Source of the DNA: Martelella alba
GTDB lineage: Bacteria > Pseudomonadota > Gammaproteobacteria > Enterobacterales > Enterobacteriaceae
Direction of reading: 5' to 3'
DNA length: 64,000 bases
Assembly: GCF_005217455.1 (NCBI RefSeq)
Contig: NZ_SZPQ01000002.1
Coordinates: 62,001 to 126,000 of the forward strand
Numbering within the stretch: position 1 is the first letter of the stretch; each line of letters starts with the position of its first letter. A program made the translations under genes and the position numbers. Shown here in pieces: positions 27,483 to 38,021 of the stretch. The notes under the pieces were generated by a model. It saw only the letters and a program-made list of their open reading frames with translations, was not told the DNA's origin and searched no databases.

Positions 27483-28487
27483 ATGTCGGATAACCACGAT
27501 ACCCTGCTCGGCCAATCGAATAATTTTTTGGAAATGCTGGAGCAGGTTTCCCGGCTGGCCCGGTTGAATAAACCCGTGCTGGTGATTGGCGAGCGGGGAA
27601 CCGGCAAGGAGCTCATCGCCCGCCGTTTACACTATCTCTCCCCGCGCTGGCAAGGCGCGTTTATCTCTTTGAATTGCGCGGCCCTCAATGACAATCTGCT
27701 GGATTCGGAGCTGTTCGGCCACGAAGCGGGCGCGTTCACCGGCGCGCAAAAACGCCACCAGGGCCGGTTCGAACGGGCGGACGGCGGGACGTTGTTTCTG
27801 GACGAACTGGCCACCGCCCCGATGTTGGTTCAGGAAAAATTACTGCGGGTCATCGAATATGGCGAGCTGGAGCGGGTCGGCGGCAGCCGGCCTTTACAGG
27901 TGGACGTGCGGCTGGTATGCGCCACCCATGCCGATTTGCCCCGGCTGGCTCAAAGGGGCGAGTTTCGCGCCGACCTGCTCGATCGTCTGGCGTTTGATGT
28001 GGTTTCGCTGCCGCCGCTGCGCGAGCGGCAACCGGATATCATGGTGATGGCCGAGCATTTCGCCATGCAGATGTGTCGGGAGATCGGACTGCCGCTGTTT
28101 ACCGGTTTTTCGGCGGCGGCGCGACGCGCGCTACTGGCCTATGACTGGCCCGGTAATGTCCGGGAGTTGAAGAATGTGGTGGAACGTTCAGTCTATCGCC
28201 ATGGCAATAACGATCGGCCGCTGGACGACATCGTAATCGATCCGTTTCCGGGTAAGGCGCCGTCGAGCGCCATTGTTGATCAGGATAGCCCGGCCGCGCT
28301 GCCGCTCAATCTCAAAGCCTGGCTGGATGACCGGGAGCGGGACTGGATCGCGCGGGCGCTGGGTCAGGCCCGTTATAATCAGCGGCAGGCGGCGGATTTA
28401 TTGGGGTTGACCTACCATCAGTTACGGGGAATGATGAAAAAACACGCCGTGGGGATTGGCGGCGGCAAGGCGGACGATCAGGAATGA
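27483..28487 (+). CDS. pspF: psp operon activator PspF
   Basis: The 334-residue sigma-54 enhancer-binding protein lacks a receiver domain. It has Walker A GERGTGKE (36-43), the sigma-54 contact loop GAFTGA (83-88), Walker [11 protein letters not shown] and a C-terminal Fis-type helix-turn-helix ([20 protein letters not shown]). It is divergent from pspA and is held inactive by PspA. The ribosome-binding site is weak (TAAGCGA), consistent with low constant expression. Confidence 0.96.
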   Translation: MSDNHDTLLGQSNNFLEMLEQVSRLARLNKPVLVIGERGTGKELIARRLHYLSPRWQGAFISLNCAALNDNLLDSELFGHEAGAFTGAQKRHQGRFERADGGTLFLDELATAPMLVQEKLLRVIEYGELERVGGSRPLQVDVRLVCATHADLPRLAQRGEFRADLLDRLAFDVVSLPPLRERQPDIMVMAEHFAMQMCREIGLPLFTGFSAAARRALLAYDWPGNVRELKNVVERSVYRHGNNDRPLDDIVIDPFPGKAPSSAIVDQDSPAALPLNLKAWLDDRERDWIARALGQARYNQRQAADLLGLTYHQLRGMMKKHAVGIGGGKADDQE

Positions 28488-28543
28488 GGAGACGGCGGCG
28501 AGGCGCCCCACCCAGCCGAAATGGCGGCGGTGAGACCCAGGAT

Positions 28544-28642
28544 AAAAAAAAGCCAGCACCCGGCTGGCTAAAAGTCATACTGGAAGCAATGTGAGCAATG
28601 TCGTACCGATGAAGGAATGATGTCGTTGTCCCCATCGGCGCG
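28544..28642 (-). ncRNA. ryhB: RyhB small regulatory RNA
   Basis: The core ACGACATTGCTCACATTG-CTTCCAGTAT (28577-28604) and the terminator AGCCAGCCGGGTGCTGGCT plus eight T residues are those of enterobacterial RyhB. RyhB is made when iron is scarce and, with Hfq, destabilises mRNAs of iron-using proteins. The 5' end is inferred from a TATTAT -10 element at 28649-28654, giving about 100 nt. The 5' part differs from E. coli. Here it lies between pspF and sapA on the opposite strand. E. coli ryhB is elsewhere (near yhhY). Confidence 0.93.
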
Positions 28643-28647
28643 ACCAT

Positions 28648-28666
28648 GATAATAGTTCTCACTATC
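28648..28666 (-). promoter_or_regulatory. Fur box 1 over the ryhB -10 region
   Basis: GATAGTGAGAACTATTATC matches 15 of 19 positions of GATAATGATAATCATTATC and overlaps the -10 element, the expected place for repression by Fe2+-Fur. Confidence 0.85.
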
Positions 28667-28684
28667 ATTTGTAAAGCAGTAAAT

Positions 28685-28703
28685 GATAAATATTCTCATT
28701 TCC
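28685..28703 (-). promoter_or_regulatory. Fur box 2 upstream of ryhB
   Basis: GGAAATGAGAATATTTATC matches about 14 of 19 Fur-box positions, 37 bases upstream of box 1 (roughly 3.5 helical turns). It could also face the sapA promoter region. Confidence 0.6.
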
Positions 28704-28831
28704 ATAGGATTATAAAGGCTATTTTCCCAGCAATCGTCGGTTTTAACGGCTATCCGCGTGGGAAATCCGCGCCATCAATTGGGCAGCAAGGCAGAGTGAG
28801 GTAAACTGGATGGATTCTCCGGCAGGTTAAC

Positions 28832-30493
28832 GTGGTTATGGGAAGCAAACAGTTCACTTTTTTGCCGACGCTGCTCTGGGCGGCCATGGTCTTTTTCAAT
28901 CCCGGCGCTCATGCCGCCGGCGCGGTCGCCCCACCGGCGGATATCCGCCAAAGCGGATTCGTCTATTGCGTCAACGGCCTGCTCAATACCTTCAATCCGC
29001 AGATGGCCAGCAGTGGACTGGCGGTGGATACCCTGTCCGCGCAAATCTACGACCGCCTCATCGATGTGGACCCCTATACCTACCGGCTCATCCCTGAGCT
29101 GGCGCAGAGTTGGGAGATCCTGGACAACGGCGCCACCTATCGGTTCCATTTGCGTAAAAACGTCGCTTTTCAGCACACCGAGTGGTTTACCCCCACCCGC
29201 CCCTTCAACGCCGATGACGTGGTATTCAGCTTTGCCCGCATGTTCGACAAGCACCATACCTACCATGACGTCAACGGCGGCGAATATCCCTATTTCGACA
29301 GCCTGCAATTCCCCGATACGGTACAAAGCGTGCGCAAGATCGACAACGATACCGTGGAATTCCGCCTTAAGGCGCCGGACGCATCCTTCCTGTGGCATAT
29401 CGCCACGCATTACGCGCCGATTCTTTCGGCCGAATACGCCGAGAAACTCAGCGCCGCCGGCCGACAGGAGCAGATCGACCGCCTGCCGGTGGGGACCGGG
29501 CCCTTCATGCTCAGCGCCTACCGCGCGGGCCAGTTTATCCGTTTGGTGCGCCATGACGGCTATTGGCGCGGCCGGCCCCGGATGGCGCAGGTGGTGATCG
29601 ATTTGGGCGCCGGCGGCATCGGTCGGTTATCCAAATTGCTGACCGGCGAATGCGACGTGCTCGCCTATCCGGCCGCCAGCCAGTTATCGGTTTTACGCGA
29701 CGATCCGAGACTGCGGTTGACTTTGCGTCCGGGGATGAATATCGCCTACCTGGCCTTCAATACCGCCAAACCGCCCCTCGACGATGTGCGGGTGCGGCGG
29801 GCCATCGCTTTGTCCATTAATAATCAGCGTCTCATGCAATCCATCTATTACGGCACCGCTGAGACCGCCGCGTCTATTTTGCCCCGCGCCTCCTGGGCTT
29901 ATGACAATGAAGCCAAGGTCAGCGAATACAATCCCGGCAAGGCGCGCGCCATATTGCATTCCCTTGGCATCGACAAGCTTGCGTTGCGGCTGTGGGTGCC
30001 CACCGCGTCGCAATCCTATAATCCCAGTCCGCTGAAGACCGCCGAACTGATTCAGGCCGATTTGGCGCAAGTGGGCATCAAACTGACGATCGTTCCGGTG
30101 GAGGGGCGCTTCCAGGAAGCCCGTTTGATGGACGCCAGCCACGATTTGACATTGACCGGCTGGTCCACCGACAGCAACGATCCGGACAGTTTTTTCCGGC
30201 CATTGCTCAGTTGCGCCGCCATCCGATCGCAAACCAACTATGCTCACTGGTGTCAGCCGCAATTCGACGACCTGTTGCACAGCGCGCTGCTCGCCCAGCA
30301 ATTGTCCGGTCGCATGGACGCCTATCGTGCCGCCCAACGCATACTGGAGGCGCAATTGCCCATTTTGCCGCTGGCCTCGTCGCTGCGTCTGCAGGCCTAT
30401 CGCCACGATATCAAGGGACTGGTGCTCAGTCCTTTCGGCAACGCGTCATTCGCCGGTGTCTACCGGGAAGACGATCAGGAACACAAGCCATGA
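28832..30493 (+). CDS. sapA: Peptide-transport periplasmic protein SapA
   Basis: The 553-residue solute-binding protein has a signal peptide (about 1-28, cleaved after AHA). It is highly similar to E. coli SapA, for example [20 protein letters not shown] and [19 protein letters not shown]. It is the binding component of the Sap ABC system, linked to antimicrobial-peptide resistance in Salmonella and Haemophilus and to putrescine export in E. coli (SapBCDF). GTG 28832 has AGG upstream; ATG 28838 is the alternative. The stop overlaps sapB by ATGA. Confidence 0.96.
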   Translation: MVMGSKQFTFLPTLLWAAMVFFNPGAHAAGAVAPPADIRQSGFVYCVNGLLNTFNPQMASSGLAVDTLSAQIYDRLIDVDPYTYRLIPELAQSWEILDNGATYRFHLRKNVAFQHTEWFTPTRPFNADDVVFSFARMFDKHHTYHDVNGGEYPYFDSLQFPDTVQSVRKIDNDTVEFRLKAPDASFLWHIATHYAPILSAEYAEKLSAAGRQEQIDRLPVGTGPFMLSAYRAGQFIRLVRHDGYWRGRPRMAQVVIDLGAGGIGRLSKLLTGECDVLAYPAASQLSVLRDDPRLRLTLRPGMNIAYLAFNTAKPPLDDVRVRRAIALSINNQRLMQSIYYGTAETAASILPRASWAYDNEAKVSEYNPGKARAILHSLGIDKLALRLWVPTASQSYNPSPLKTAELIQADLAQVGIKLTIVPVEGRFQEARLMDASHDLTLTGWSTDSNDPDSFFRPLLSCAAIRSQTNYAHWCQPQFDDLLHSALLAQQLSGRMDAYRAAQRILEAQLPILPLASSLRLQAYRHDIKGLVLSPFGNASFAGVYREDDQEHKP

Positions 30494-31455
30494 TTATATT
30501 TACCCTGCGCCGTCTGCTGCTCTTGGTGATTACGCTGTTTTTCCTGACGTTGGTCGGTTTTAGCCTCAGTTATTTCACGCCGCACGCCCCCCTTGACGGC
30601 GCGGCGATAACCGATGCCTACCGGTATTATTTCGTCAGCCTGCTGCATTTGGATTTCGGCGTGTCCAGCATTAACGGCCAACCCATCAGCCAACAGTTGC
30701 GCGAAGTCTTTCCGGCCACCCTCGAATTGTGCATTCTGGCCTTTATCCTGGCGCTGCTCATCGGTATTCCGCTGGGGGTCATCGCCGGCGTCGCGCGGGA
30801 TAAATGGCAGGATGTCGGCATCAGCGTCTTCGCGTTGCTCGGCCTGTCCATGCCGGTCTTCTGGCTGGCCTTGCTGCTGACGCTGTTTTTTTCGTTGCAC
30901 CTGGGCTGGTTTCCCGTTTCGGGACGCTACGACCTGCTCTACCAGATCAAGCCGGTTACCGGTTTCGCGCTGTTGGACGCCTGGCTGTCCCATTCTCCGT
31001 ACCGCCATGAAATGATAATCAGCACGCTGCGGCATATGGTGCTGCCCGTCGCCGCCCTGGCGGTGGCGCCCACCACCGAGGTCATCCGGTTGATGCGCGC
31101 CAGCACCGCCGAGGTATTCGGGCAAAATTACATCAAGGCCGCGGCGACCCGCGGCCTGACGCTGACCGCCATCATCCGCCGGCATGTCCTGCATAACGCG
31201 CTGCCGCCCATCATTCCCAAGCTGGGATTGCAATTTTCCACCATGTTGACGCTGGCGATGATAACCGAGGTGGTGTTCAGCTGGCCCGGTTTGGGGCGCT
31301 GGCTGGTCACCGCCATACGCCAGCAGGACTACGCCGCCATTTCCGCCGGCGTCATGGTGGTCGGCGCCCTGGTCGTCGCCCTTAACGTGCTGGCGGACAT
31401 CATAGGCGCGCTGGCCAATCCGCTACGTCATAAGGAGTGGTATGCTCTCCGATAA
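30490..31455 (+). CDS. sapB: Sap ABC transporter permease SapB
   Basis: The 321-residue inner-membrane permease has six predicted helices. The EAA loop near the C-terminus ([20 protein letters not shown]) contacts the ATPases. It has the same length as E. coli SapB. ATG 30490 overlaps the sapA stop; the open frame extending back to 30211 is antisense-phase noise. It overlaps sapC by 14 bases. Confidence 0.96.
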   Translation: MIIFTLRRLLLLVITLFFLTLVGFSLSYFTPHAPLDGAAITDAYRYYFVSLLHLDFGVSSINGQPISQQLREVFPATLELCILAFILALLIGIPLGVIAGVARDKWQDVGISVFALLGLSMPVFWLALLLTLFFSLHLGWFPVSGRYDLLYQIKPVTGFALLDAWLSHSPYRHEMIISTLRHMVLPVAALAVAPTTEVIRLMRASTAEVFGQNYIKAAATRGLTLTAIIRRHVLHNALPPIIPKLGLQFSTMLTLAMITEVVFSWPGLGRWLVTAIRQQDYAAISAGVMVVGALVVALNVLADIIGALANPLRHKEWYALR

Positions 31456-32332
31456 TCTCTATCGCGAAAAACGCATGCCCAGTCCGCTGCGTTATATCTG
31501 GCGCGCATTTTATCACGACGTGCCGTCAATGATCGGTCTTTACGGCTTTGCGCTGTTGCTCTTTCTTTGTCTGTTCGGTTCGCTGGTGGCGCCTTACTCG
31601 CTGGATCAGCAATTCCTCGGCTATCAATTGCTGCCCCCTTCCTGGTCACGCTATGGCGACGTTTCCTTTTTCCTTGGCACCGACGATTTGGGCCGCGACG
31701 TATTGAGCCGGCTACTGACCGGTACCGCGCCGACTTTCGGCTCGGCCCTGGCGGCGACATTGGCGGCATCGGCGCTGGGCCTGATTTTGGGCGTATTGGC
31801 GGGCATTACCCGCGGTCTGCGTTCGGCGGCGCTAAATCATATTCTGGACACGCTGCTTTCCATTCCTTCTTTGCTGCTGGCCATCGTGGTGGTGGCCTTT
31901 ATCGGCCCGTCGCTGACGCACGCCATGCTGGCGGTCGGGCTGGCTATCCTGCCGCGCACGGTGCGCACCGTCTATAGCGCGGTACATGATGAACTGGACA
32001 AAGAGTATGTGCTGGCGGTGCGCATCGACGGCGCGCCCATGTTGCATATCCTGCATTATGCGGTGCTGCCGAATATCGCCAGCGTGCTGGCGGCGGAGTT
32101 TACCCGCGCGTTGTCCATGGCCATTTTGGATATCGCCGCCCTCGGTTTCCTCGATCTTGGCGCGCAATTGCCGTCTCCTGAATGGGGCGCCATGATGGGC
32201 GATACGCTGGAACTGGTTTACGCCGCGCCCTGGACCGTGATGCTGCCGGGCGGCGCCATTATGTTGAGCGTGCTCATCGTCAACGTGCTGGGCGATGGCG
32301 TCCGACGCGCCCTGATCGCCGAGGTGGAATAA
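31442..32332 (+). CDS. sapC: Sap ABC transporter permease SapC
   Basis: The 296-residue DppC-type permease is collinear and equal in length with E. coli SapC. It includes [20 protein letters not shown]-like sequence (seen as [20 protein letters not shown]) and the conserved [20 protein letters not shown]. It pairs with SapB in the inner membrane. Its start lies inside the end of sapB and its TAA shares an A with the sapD ATG, showing tight coupling. Confidence 0.96.
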   Translation: MLSDNLYREKRMPSPLRYIWRAFYHDVPSMIGLYGFALLLFLCLFGSLVAPYSLDQQFLGYQLLPPSWSRYGDVSFFLGTDDLGRDVLSRLLTGTAPTFGSALAATLAASALGLILGVLAGITRGLRSAALNHILDTLLSIPSLLLAIVVVAFIGPSLTHAMLAVGLAILPRTVRTVYSAVHDELDKEYVLAVRIDGAPMLHILHYAVLPNIASVLAAEFTRALSMAILDIAALGFLDLGAQLPSPEWGAMMGDTLELVYAAPWTVMLPGGAIMLSVLIVNVLGDGVRRALIAEVE

Positions 32333-33321
32333 TGCCGTTAATGGAAATCCGCAACCTGACCATTGAATTTATGACCGCCGAGGGTCCGATCAAAGCGGTC
32401 GATCGGGTCAGTTTCACATTGACGGAAGGGGAAGTCCGCGGTTTGGTGGGTGAATCGGGTTCCGGCAAAAGCCTGATAGCCAAAGCCATCTGCGGCGTCA
32501 CCAAGCACAATTGGCGGGTAACGGCGGACCGGTTCCGGTTCGACGATATCGATCTGCTGCGCCTGACGCCGCGCCAACGGCGACGCCTGGTGGGCCACAA
32601 TGTTTCCATGATATTCCAGGAACCGCAATCCTGCCTGGATCCGTCGGAAACCATTGGTCGGCAATTGATTCAGGCCATTCCCGGCTGGACCTTTAAAGGG
32701 TTGTGGTGGCAACGCTTCGGCTGGCGCAGACGGCGGGCCGTGGAACTGCTGCACCGGGTCGGCATCAAGGACCACAAGAGCATGATGGAGAGTTATCCCT
32801 ATGAACTCACCGAAGGCGAGTGCCAGAAAGTGATGATCGCCATCGCGCTGGCCAATCAGCCGAGACTGCTTATCGCCGATGAGCCCACCAACGCGATGGA
32901 GCCCACCACCCAGGCCCAGATTTTCCGCTTACTGGCCGGTTTGAATCAGAACAACAACACCACGATTCTGCTGATAAGCCACGACATCCAGATGATGAGC
33001 AAATGGGCGGATCGGATCAACGTGCTCTATTGCGGCCAGACCGTGGAAAGCGCCGCGTGCGAAGAACTCATCAGCACCCCGCACCATCCCTATACCCAGG
33101 CGCTGATCCGGGCGATTCCCGATTTCAATCGCTCCATGCCGCCGAAAAGCCGCCTTAATACCCTGCCCGGCGGCATTCCGTCCCTGGAGCATTTGCCCAT
33201 AGGCTGCCGCCTCGGTCCGCGCTGTCCCTACGCGCAGAAAACCTGTATTGATGCGCCGCCGCTGGAGCCGGTGAAAAATCATTGGTTTGCCTGCCATTTC
33301 CCGCTCAACATGGAGGATTAG
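32332..33321 (+). CDS. sapD: Sap transporter ATP-binding protein SapD
   Basis: The 329-residue ABC ATPase has Walker A GESGSGKS, Walker B LLIADEP and the oligopeptide-type C-terminal Cys cluster ([14 protein letters not shown]). The ABC signature reads TEGECQKV instead of LSGGQ, a feature shared with E. coli SapD. SapD also supports potassium uptake through Trk in E. coli. ATG 32332 is joined to the sapC stop as TAATG. Confidence 0.96.
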   Translation: MPLMEIRNLTIEFMTAEGPIKAVDRVSFTLTEGEVRGLVGESGSGKSLIAKAICGVTKHNWRVTADRFRFDDIDLLRLTPRQRRRLVGHNVSMIFQEPQSCLDPSETIGRQLIQAIPGWTFKGLWWQRFGWRRRRAVELLHRVGIKDHKSMMESYPYELTEGECQKVMIAIALANQPRLLIADEPTNAMEPTTQAQIFRLLAGLNQNNNTTILLISHDIQMMSKWADRINVLYCGQTVESAACEELISTPHHPYTQALIRAIPDFNRSMPPKSRLNTLPGGIPSLEHLPIGCRLGPRCPYAQKTCIDAPPLEPVKNHWFACHFPLNMED

Positions 33322-33323
33322 CC

Positions 33324-34136
33324 GTGGAGACCCTGCTTGAGACGCGCAACCTCGCCAAAACCTTTCGCTACCGCACCGGCCTGTTTCGCCGCCACCAGGT
33401 GGAGGCCGTCAAGCCGCTGAGCTTCATCCTGCGGGAGGGCCAGACCCTGGCCATCATCGGCGAAAACGGCTCGGGGAAATCCACGCTGGCGAAAATGCTG
33501 GCCGGTACGGTGGAGCCCTCCGCCGGCGAAATACTCATCGACGATCATCCGCTGACATTTGGCGATTACCGCTATCGCAGCCAACGTATCCGTATGATTT
33601 TCCAGGACTCCGGCAACGCCCTCAATCCGCGCCAGCGCATCGGGCAATTGCTGGATTTGCCGTTGCGGCTAAACACCGACATGACGCCCATGGAGCGCGA
33701 GCAAACCATCAACGCCACGTTGCGTCAGGTGGGGTTGCGTTCGGATCATGCTTTTTATTATCCCCATATGCTGGCGTCGGGTCAGAAGCAGCGGGTCGGC
33801 CTGGCCCGGGCGCTGATCCTCCGGCCACAGGTGATTGTGGCCGATGAGGCCCTGACCGCGCTGGACATGTCCCTGCGCTCGCAAATCATTAACTTGATGC
33901 TGGAACTGCAGGCCAAACAGGGTATCGCCTATATTTATGTTACCCAGCATCTGGGCATGATGAAGCATATCAGCGACCAGATTATGGTGATGCAGGACGG
34001 CGAGGTGGTGGAGCGCGGCAGCACCGCCGACGTGCTGGCCGCGCCGCTGCACGATTTGACCAAGCGGCTCATCGCCAGCCATTTCGGCGAAGCGCTGACC
34101 GCGGACGCCTGGCGGCGGGACACCGTTTTGCCTTAG
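33324..34136 (+). CDS. sapF: Sap transporter ATP-binding protein SapF
   Basis: The 270-residue ABC ATPase has Walker A GENGSGKS, a signature region LASGQKQRVGLARAL and Walker B VIVADEA. It is very close to E. coli SapF (268), including FRYRTGLFRRHQVEAVKPLS. The start is GTG with GGAGG seven bases upstream, two bases after the sapD stop. It is the last gene of the sap operon; an intergenic palindrome follows. Confidence 0.96.
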   Translation: METLLETRNLAKTFRYRTGLFRRHQVEAVKPLSFILREGQTLAIIGENGSGKSTLAKMLAGTVEPSAGEILIDDHPLTFGDYRYRSQRIRMIFQDSGNALNPRQRIGQLLDLPLRLNTDMTPMEREQTINATLRQVGLRSDHAFYYPHMLASGQKQRVGLARALILRPQVIVADEALTALDMSLRSQIINLMLELQAKQGIAYIYVTQHLGMMKHISDQIMVMQDGEVVERGSTADVLAAPLHDLTKRLIASHFGEALTADAWRRDTVLP

Positions 34137-34148
34137 CCGGGCAGGGAT

Positions 34149-34242
34149 GATTCACGCTGCATCGCGGCGGCAAGGGACGACAATGCGACCGGGGCGAGCG
34201 GGCATTGCCAACAAAGCGGCAACATGAAGTATGGCGAGTCTA
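34149..34242. repeat. Dispersed intergenic palindromic repeat, copy 1
   Basis: This begins TTCACGCTGCATCGCGGCGG and ends GCGGCAACATGAAGTATGGC, closely like the ends of the element at 48033-48271 in the same order. It is shorter than copy 2, lacking its middle. It lies between sapF and fabI. The type resembles ERIC-like intergenic repeats of Yersinia, Serratia and relatives, whose ends read CAACTTGAAGTATGACG. Confidence 0.7.
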
Positions 34243-34357
34243 CAATTCCCCGGGCCATTTATGTTACACTCCGCCGGTTTATAACATCGACCGTCGTCTT
34301 GTCGGCGTCCCGACCACGCCGGCGACGCGCGTCATAACGATTACAAGGATTAATGCT

Positions 34358-35146
34358 ATGGGTTTTCTTACCGGTAAGCGCATTCTGGTCACTGGCGTAG
34401 CCAGTAATCGCTCCATCGCCTTCGGCGTCGCTCAGGCCATGCATCGCGAAGGGGCCGAACTGGCGTTCACCTACCAGAATGAAAAACTGAAGGCGCGGGT
34501 GGAAGGCTTCGCCGCCGAATTGGGTTCCAGCATTGTTCTGCCCTGCGATGTCGCCGAGGACGCCAGCATTGAGGCGTTGTTCGTCGAGTTGGCCAACGTG
34601 TGGCCCGCGTATGACGGGTTCGTGCACGCCATCGCCTTCGCGCCGGGAGATCAGCTGGACGGTGATTACGTCGACGCCGTCACCCGTGAAGGATTCGCCA
34701 TCGCGCACGATATCAGCTCTTACAGTTTTGTCGCCATGGCCAAGGCCAGCCGTCGGATGCTGAACCCGAACGCATCGCTCGTCACCCTCACTTACCTGGG
34801 CGCCGAACGCGCCATTCCCAATTACAATGTCATGGGTCTGGCCAAAGCCTCATTGGAAGCCAATACCCGCTATATGGCCAACGCCATGGGTCCGCAAGGC
34901 GTGCGCGTCAACGCGATTTCCGCCGGTCCCATCCGTACCCTGGCGGCTTCCGGCATCAAAAATTTCAAAAAAATGCTGGCCCATTGCGAATCCGTCACGC
35001 CGATTCGCCGGGTAGTGACCATTGAAGATGTCGGCAATACCGCCGCTTTCCTGTGTTCCGATCTCTCCGCCGGCATCACCGGCGAAGTGATCCATGTGGA
35101 CGGCGGCTTCAATATCGCCGCCATGAACGAACTGGCTCTGGATTAA
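34358..35146 (+). CDS. fabI: Enoyl-ACP reductase FabI (NADH)
   Basis: The 262-residue short-chain dehydrogenase-type enoyl reductase catalyses the last step of fatty-acid elongation. Tyr156 and Lys163 ([12 protein letters not shown]) form the active site; GVASNRSIA binds NADH. Length and sequence match E. coli FabI. Residue 93 is Ala where E. coli has Gly. ATG 34358 has AAGGA eight bases upstream; the frame back to 34205 covers the repeat and is not coding. The stop shares TTAA with the opposing LysR gene. Confidence 0.97.
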   Translation: MGFLTGKRILVTGVASNRSIAFGVAQAMHREGAELAFTYQNEKLKARVEGFAAELGSSIVLPCDVAEDASIEALFVELANVWPAYDGFVHAIAFAPGDQLDGDYVDAVTREGFAIAHDISSYSFVAMAKASRRMLNPNASLVTLTYLGAERAIPNYNVMGLAKASLEANTRYMANAMGPQGVRVNAISAGPIRTLAASGIKNFKKMLAHCESVTPIRRVVTIEDVGNTAAFLCSDLSAGITGEVIHVDGGFNIAAMNELALD

Positions 35147-36087
35147 TCCGCCGCCCCGGCGGCGGGCGCCCATGCGTCGGCCGCCGGGGGCCGATCGGCC
35201 AGCCAGGCGGCGGCGAACGCGAAAAAGGTATTGGCCAGCGGCGTTGCCTTGGCCGGATGCGCCGTCACCAGTGCGCTTAAGCGCGGCATGGGCGGCAAGT
35301 CCATGGGCGCGAAATGCAATTTTCCCGCCATTTCCGGCAGCAAGTGCCCGTGCGGCATGATGCCGCAGCCCAACCCCGCCATCACGCCCTGCAGTAGCTG
35401 AAAAATCGACGCGCTTTCCAGGACGATGCGCGGCCGTAAGCCGGCGGCCCGGAAATGCTCGTCGAGGTAGCGGCGGAAGTAACGGCTCGGCTCCGCCAGA
35501 CACAACGGCACATCCGCCGCCTGTGCCAACGTCAGCGGGGTTTGCGCGCCAAACGCCGGGAAATGGTCCGGATGAAACACCAGATCAACACCCTGATCGC
35601 GCAACGCCGCCACCTGGCAATGCCAGTCCGCCAGCAGGCCCGGCTCGAAAAAACCGATACCGATATCCACGCTGTGATTCAATAAGGCTTCCGTCAGTTG
35701 ATCGGCGCTCAGATCATCCACCCGGTACTCCAGGTCGGGATACCTTTGCCGGGCGTCGAACAACAACGGCGCCAGCGACATGCCGCATTGCGGGACGATA
35801 CCGATACGCAGAATGCCCGACAGTCCCTGCTTAAGGGACTCCACCTCCAGTTTCAGGCCCTGGTAGACGGACACGATTTCCCGCGCCCAGGACAACACCC
35901 TTTCGCCCTCGGCGGTAAACCCCTGGAAACTGTTGCCCCGATGGATAAGGGCCACGCCCAGTTCCCGCTCGAGATTTTTGATCCGCGCCGAAAGGGTGGG
36001 CTGGCTGACGAAGCTTGCCTCGGCCGCTCGGCCAAAGTGGCGCTCGCGCTCCAGGTTGCATAAATAAATAAGTTGTTTGATATCCAT
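35143..36087 (-). CDS. LysR-family transcriptional regulator
   Basis: The 314-residue protein has an N-terminal winged helix-turn-helix ([20 protein letters not shown]) and a LysR substrate-binding domain from about residue 90 ([17 protein letters not shown]). I do not recognise a named orthologue. It stands 87 bases downstream of a PTS gene on the same strand and about 2 kb from ydeP, so control of this accessory block is a reasonable guess. The ribosome-binding site is weak. The C-terminal 20 residues are Ala/Pro-rich. Confidence 0.85.
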   Translation of the reverse strand: MDIKQLIYLCNLERERHFGRAAEASFVSQPTLSARIKNLERELGVALIHRGNSFQGFTAEGERVLSWAREIVSVYQGLKLEVESLKQGLSGILRIGIVPQCGMSLAPLLFDARQRYPDLEYRVDDLSADQLTEALLNHSVDIGIGFFEPGLLADWHCQVAALRDQGVDLVFHPDHFPAFGAQTPLTLAQAADVPLCLAEPSRYFRRYLDEHFRAAGLRPRIVLESASIFQLLQGVMAGLGCGIMPHGHLLPEMAGKLHFAPMDLPPMPRLSALVTAHPAKATPLANTFFAFAAAWLADRPPAADAWAPAAGAAD

Positions 36088-36174
36088 TGCGACGACAGGT
36101 TATGGGGATTAGCGCCAGTATACCATCGACTGCGCCACGGCATCCCCCCGTACCGTCCTGTATCGCCCTCGCCG

Positions 36175-37773
36175 TCAAGTGGAAACCCCAAGGGAGGTTT
36201 TGACATCCTGGGCGATTTTTTCCACCTGCGGTCCGTAGATTACCTGTATATCGTTGTCATTCACGCGCTTAACGCCGCTGGCGCCGGTTAACATCAGCGT
36301 GCGCTCTATCACCTGCCTCATGTCTTTTACCCGCACCCGCAGGCGGGTAAAACAACAATCCACATCGGCGATATTCTGGCTGCCGCCCAGCCCGGCAATA
36401 ATATTGACGGCCCGCTCGTCGGGCGACAGGGTCTTGCGTTGCGGCGTTTCAGGTTCCTCGGTTTCGCGGCCGGGCGTTTGCACGCCCATGCGAACGATCA
36501 CCAGCCGGAATACGAAATAATAAACAGGAAAATAAATAAGCCCCAGCAGCACCGCATACCACCAATGGGTCTTGCCGCCGCCCAGTATGCCGAAAATCAC
36601 CAGATCGATGGCGCCGCCCTGCACATTGCCGATCATCAGCCCCAGCAGATCCATCAGCATAAAGGACAACCCGCACAGCATGGCATGCACCAGATAGAGT
36701 ACCGGCGAGACAAACACGAAACAAAATTCCAGCGGCTCAGTGATACCGGTGGTGAACGACGCCAGCGCGCCGGCCATCATCAGCGCCTTGACCCGTTTTT
36801 TATGTTCCGGCCGGGCGCAATGGTACATGGCCAGCGCCGCCCCCGGCAGGCCGAACATCATCACGGGGATCTTGCCCTGCGCCAGAAAACGGGTGGCATC
36901 GCGGATTTGTTGGTCGGACAGCAGGCCGGGATGGGTCAGCGTGGTATTAAAAATGTTCAACGCGCCGACAACAGTTTGATGATCAACGGTCACCATGCCG
37001 CCGATAGGCGTAAAACGCACGGTTTCATTGAGGATATGATGCAAACCGGTGGGGATGAGCAGCCGCTCGAAAAAACCCAGCAAAAACGCCCCATATTGCC
37101 CACTTTCGCCAATCAATTTCCCCACCCAGGCGATACAGGCGCCGATGGTCGGCCAAATAAGCGAAAGGACGACGCCCACCAGCGGCAAAACCACGATAGT
37201 CACAATGGGCACGAAACGCCGTCCGCCAAAAAAGCTCACGGCGGTGGGCAGCACGATGGTGTAAAAGCGGTTATGCAGGGCCACGACGATCAATCCGGCC
37301 AGTACCCCGCCCAGTACGCTCATGTTATAAGTAAAAATTCCCAGCATCGGGGTGAATTCCGCAGACAGCATCTGCGCGGCGGTGGGCGACATTCCGCGCT
37401 CGGTCAGGGCCTGCACCGTGGTGGTGGCGGCGGTCAGATGCTGCGCCGCCAGACTGGCGCTGACGCCGACATGCATGGCGATAAAACCGATGACCGCGGC
37501 GAATGCGGCGGTGGGTTTCTCCGCCTTCGCCAGGCCGATGGCGCTGGCTACCGCGAAAAACAGCGGCAGGTTAGTGAACAGGGCGCCGGCGACCTGCCGG
37601 ACAAAACCAATGATCAATTGAGGGTATCTCAGGTTGGCAAACGCCTCGCCGGTCACCGCCGGATTTTGCATCGCCGCCGCCAGTCCGAGAAAAATACCCG
37701 CGGCGGCGATGACGGAAATCGGCATCATCAATGCCTTACCGAAGCCATGAATAGTTCCGCTCAGGCCTTTCAT
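36175..37773 (-). CDS. PTS EIIBC component, glucose/maltose-glucoside superfamily
   Basis: The 532-residue sugar permease has an N-terminal EIIC domain with about ten membrane segments, the signature LLIPTGLHHILNE and TGITEPLEF. A C-terminal EIIB domain follows, with the phospho-accepting Cys474 in DCCFTRLR. Length and order agree with MalX and GlvC-type proteins; substrate cannot be told from sequence. No EIIA domain is present, so phosphate would come from Crr encoded elsewhere. AAAGGAG stands eight bases before the ATG. A CRP site lies about 90 bases upstream. No hydrolase gene is adjacent. Confidence 0.9.
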   Translation of the reverse strand: MKGLSGTIHGFGKALMMPISVIAAAGIFLGLAAAMQNPAVTGEAFANLRYPQLIIGFVRQVAGALFTNLPLFFAVASAIGLAKAEKPTAAFAAVIGFIAMHVGVSASLAAQHLTAATTTVQALTERGMSPTAAQMLSAEFTPMLGIFTYNMSVLGGVLAGLIVVALHNRFYTIVLPTAVSFFGGRRFVPIVTIVVLPLVGVVLSLIWPTIGACIAWVGKLIGESGQYGAFLLGFFERLLIPTGLHHILNETVRFTPIGGMVTVDHQTVVGALNIFNTTLTHPGLLSDQQIRDATRFLAQGKIPVMMFGLPGAALAMYHCARPEHKKRVKALMMAGALASFTTGITEPLEFCFVFVSPVLYLVHAMLCGLSFMLMDLLGLMIGNVQGGAIDLVIFGILGGGKTHWWYAVLLGLIYFPVYYFVFRLVIVRMGVQTPGRETEEPETPQRKTLSPDERAVNIIAGLGGSQNIADVDCCFTRLRVRVKDMRQVIERTLMLTGASGVKRVNDNDIQVIYGPQVEKIAQDVKTSLGVST

Positions 37774-37861
37774 CCACAGAGCTCCTTTTGCTGGGTCAAC
37801 CCGTCAATTATGAGCCAGCATCGCCGGTTGTCGGTATTCAGCGGCGGCAAAGGGACGAAAA

Positions 37862-37877
37862 TATGAGCAATGTCACA
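37862..37877. promoter_or_regulatory. CRP-cAMP site upstream of the PTS gene
   Basis: TATGA-GCAATG-TCACA differs from TGTGA-N6-TCACA at one position. It lies 89 bases before the EIIBC start in the divergent interval with ydeP, fitting catabolite control of a sugar PTS. Pattern match only. Confidence 0.55.
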
Positions 37878-38021
37878 CTTACTCGCCATAGCCGCCCTCT
37901 ATCTTGCGATTACGCCATTCAATTAGACGCGCCGGCGAAAAATGCCTAGCATTAACGCATGAGAAGCAAAACAGCAATGTTTGATTAACAATCGTCCTTC
38001 ATTCACCTGCGAAACATAACA

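Noticed and set aside
34205-34357. N-terminal extension of fabI
   Set aside because: It covers the right end of an intergenic repeat. The conserved protein starts at 34358 with a clear ribosome-binding site.
36439-37866. Long plus-strand frame of 475 codons opposite the PTS gene
   Set aside because: Composition is dominated by His, Gln and Arg, the usual antisense shadow of membrane-protein codons. The minus strand is plainly the EIIBC gene.
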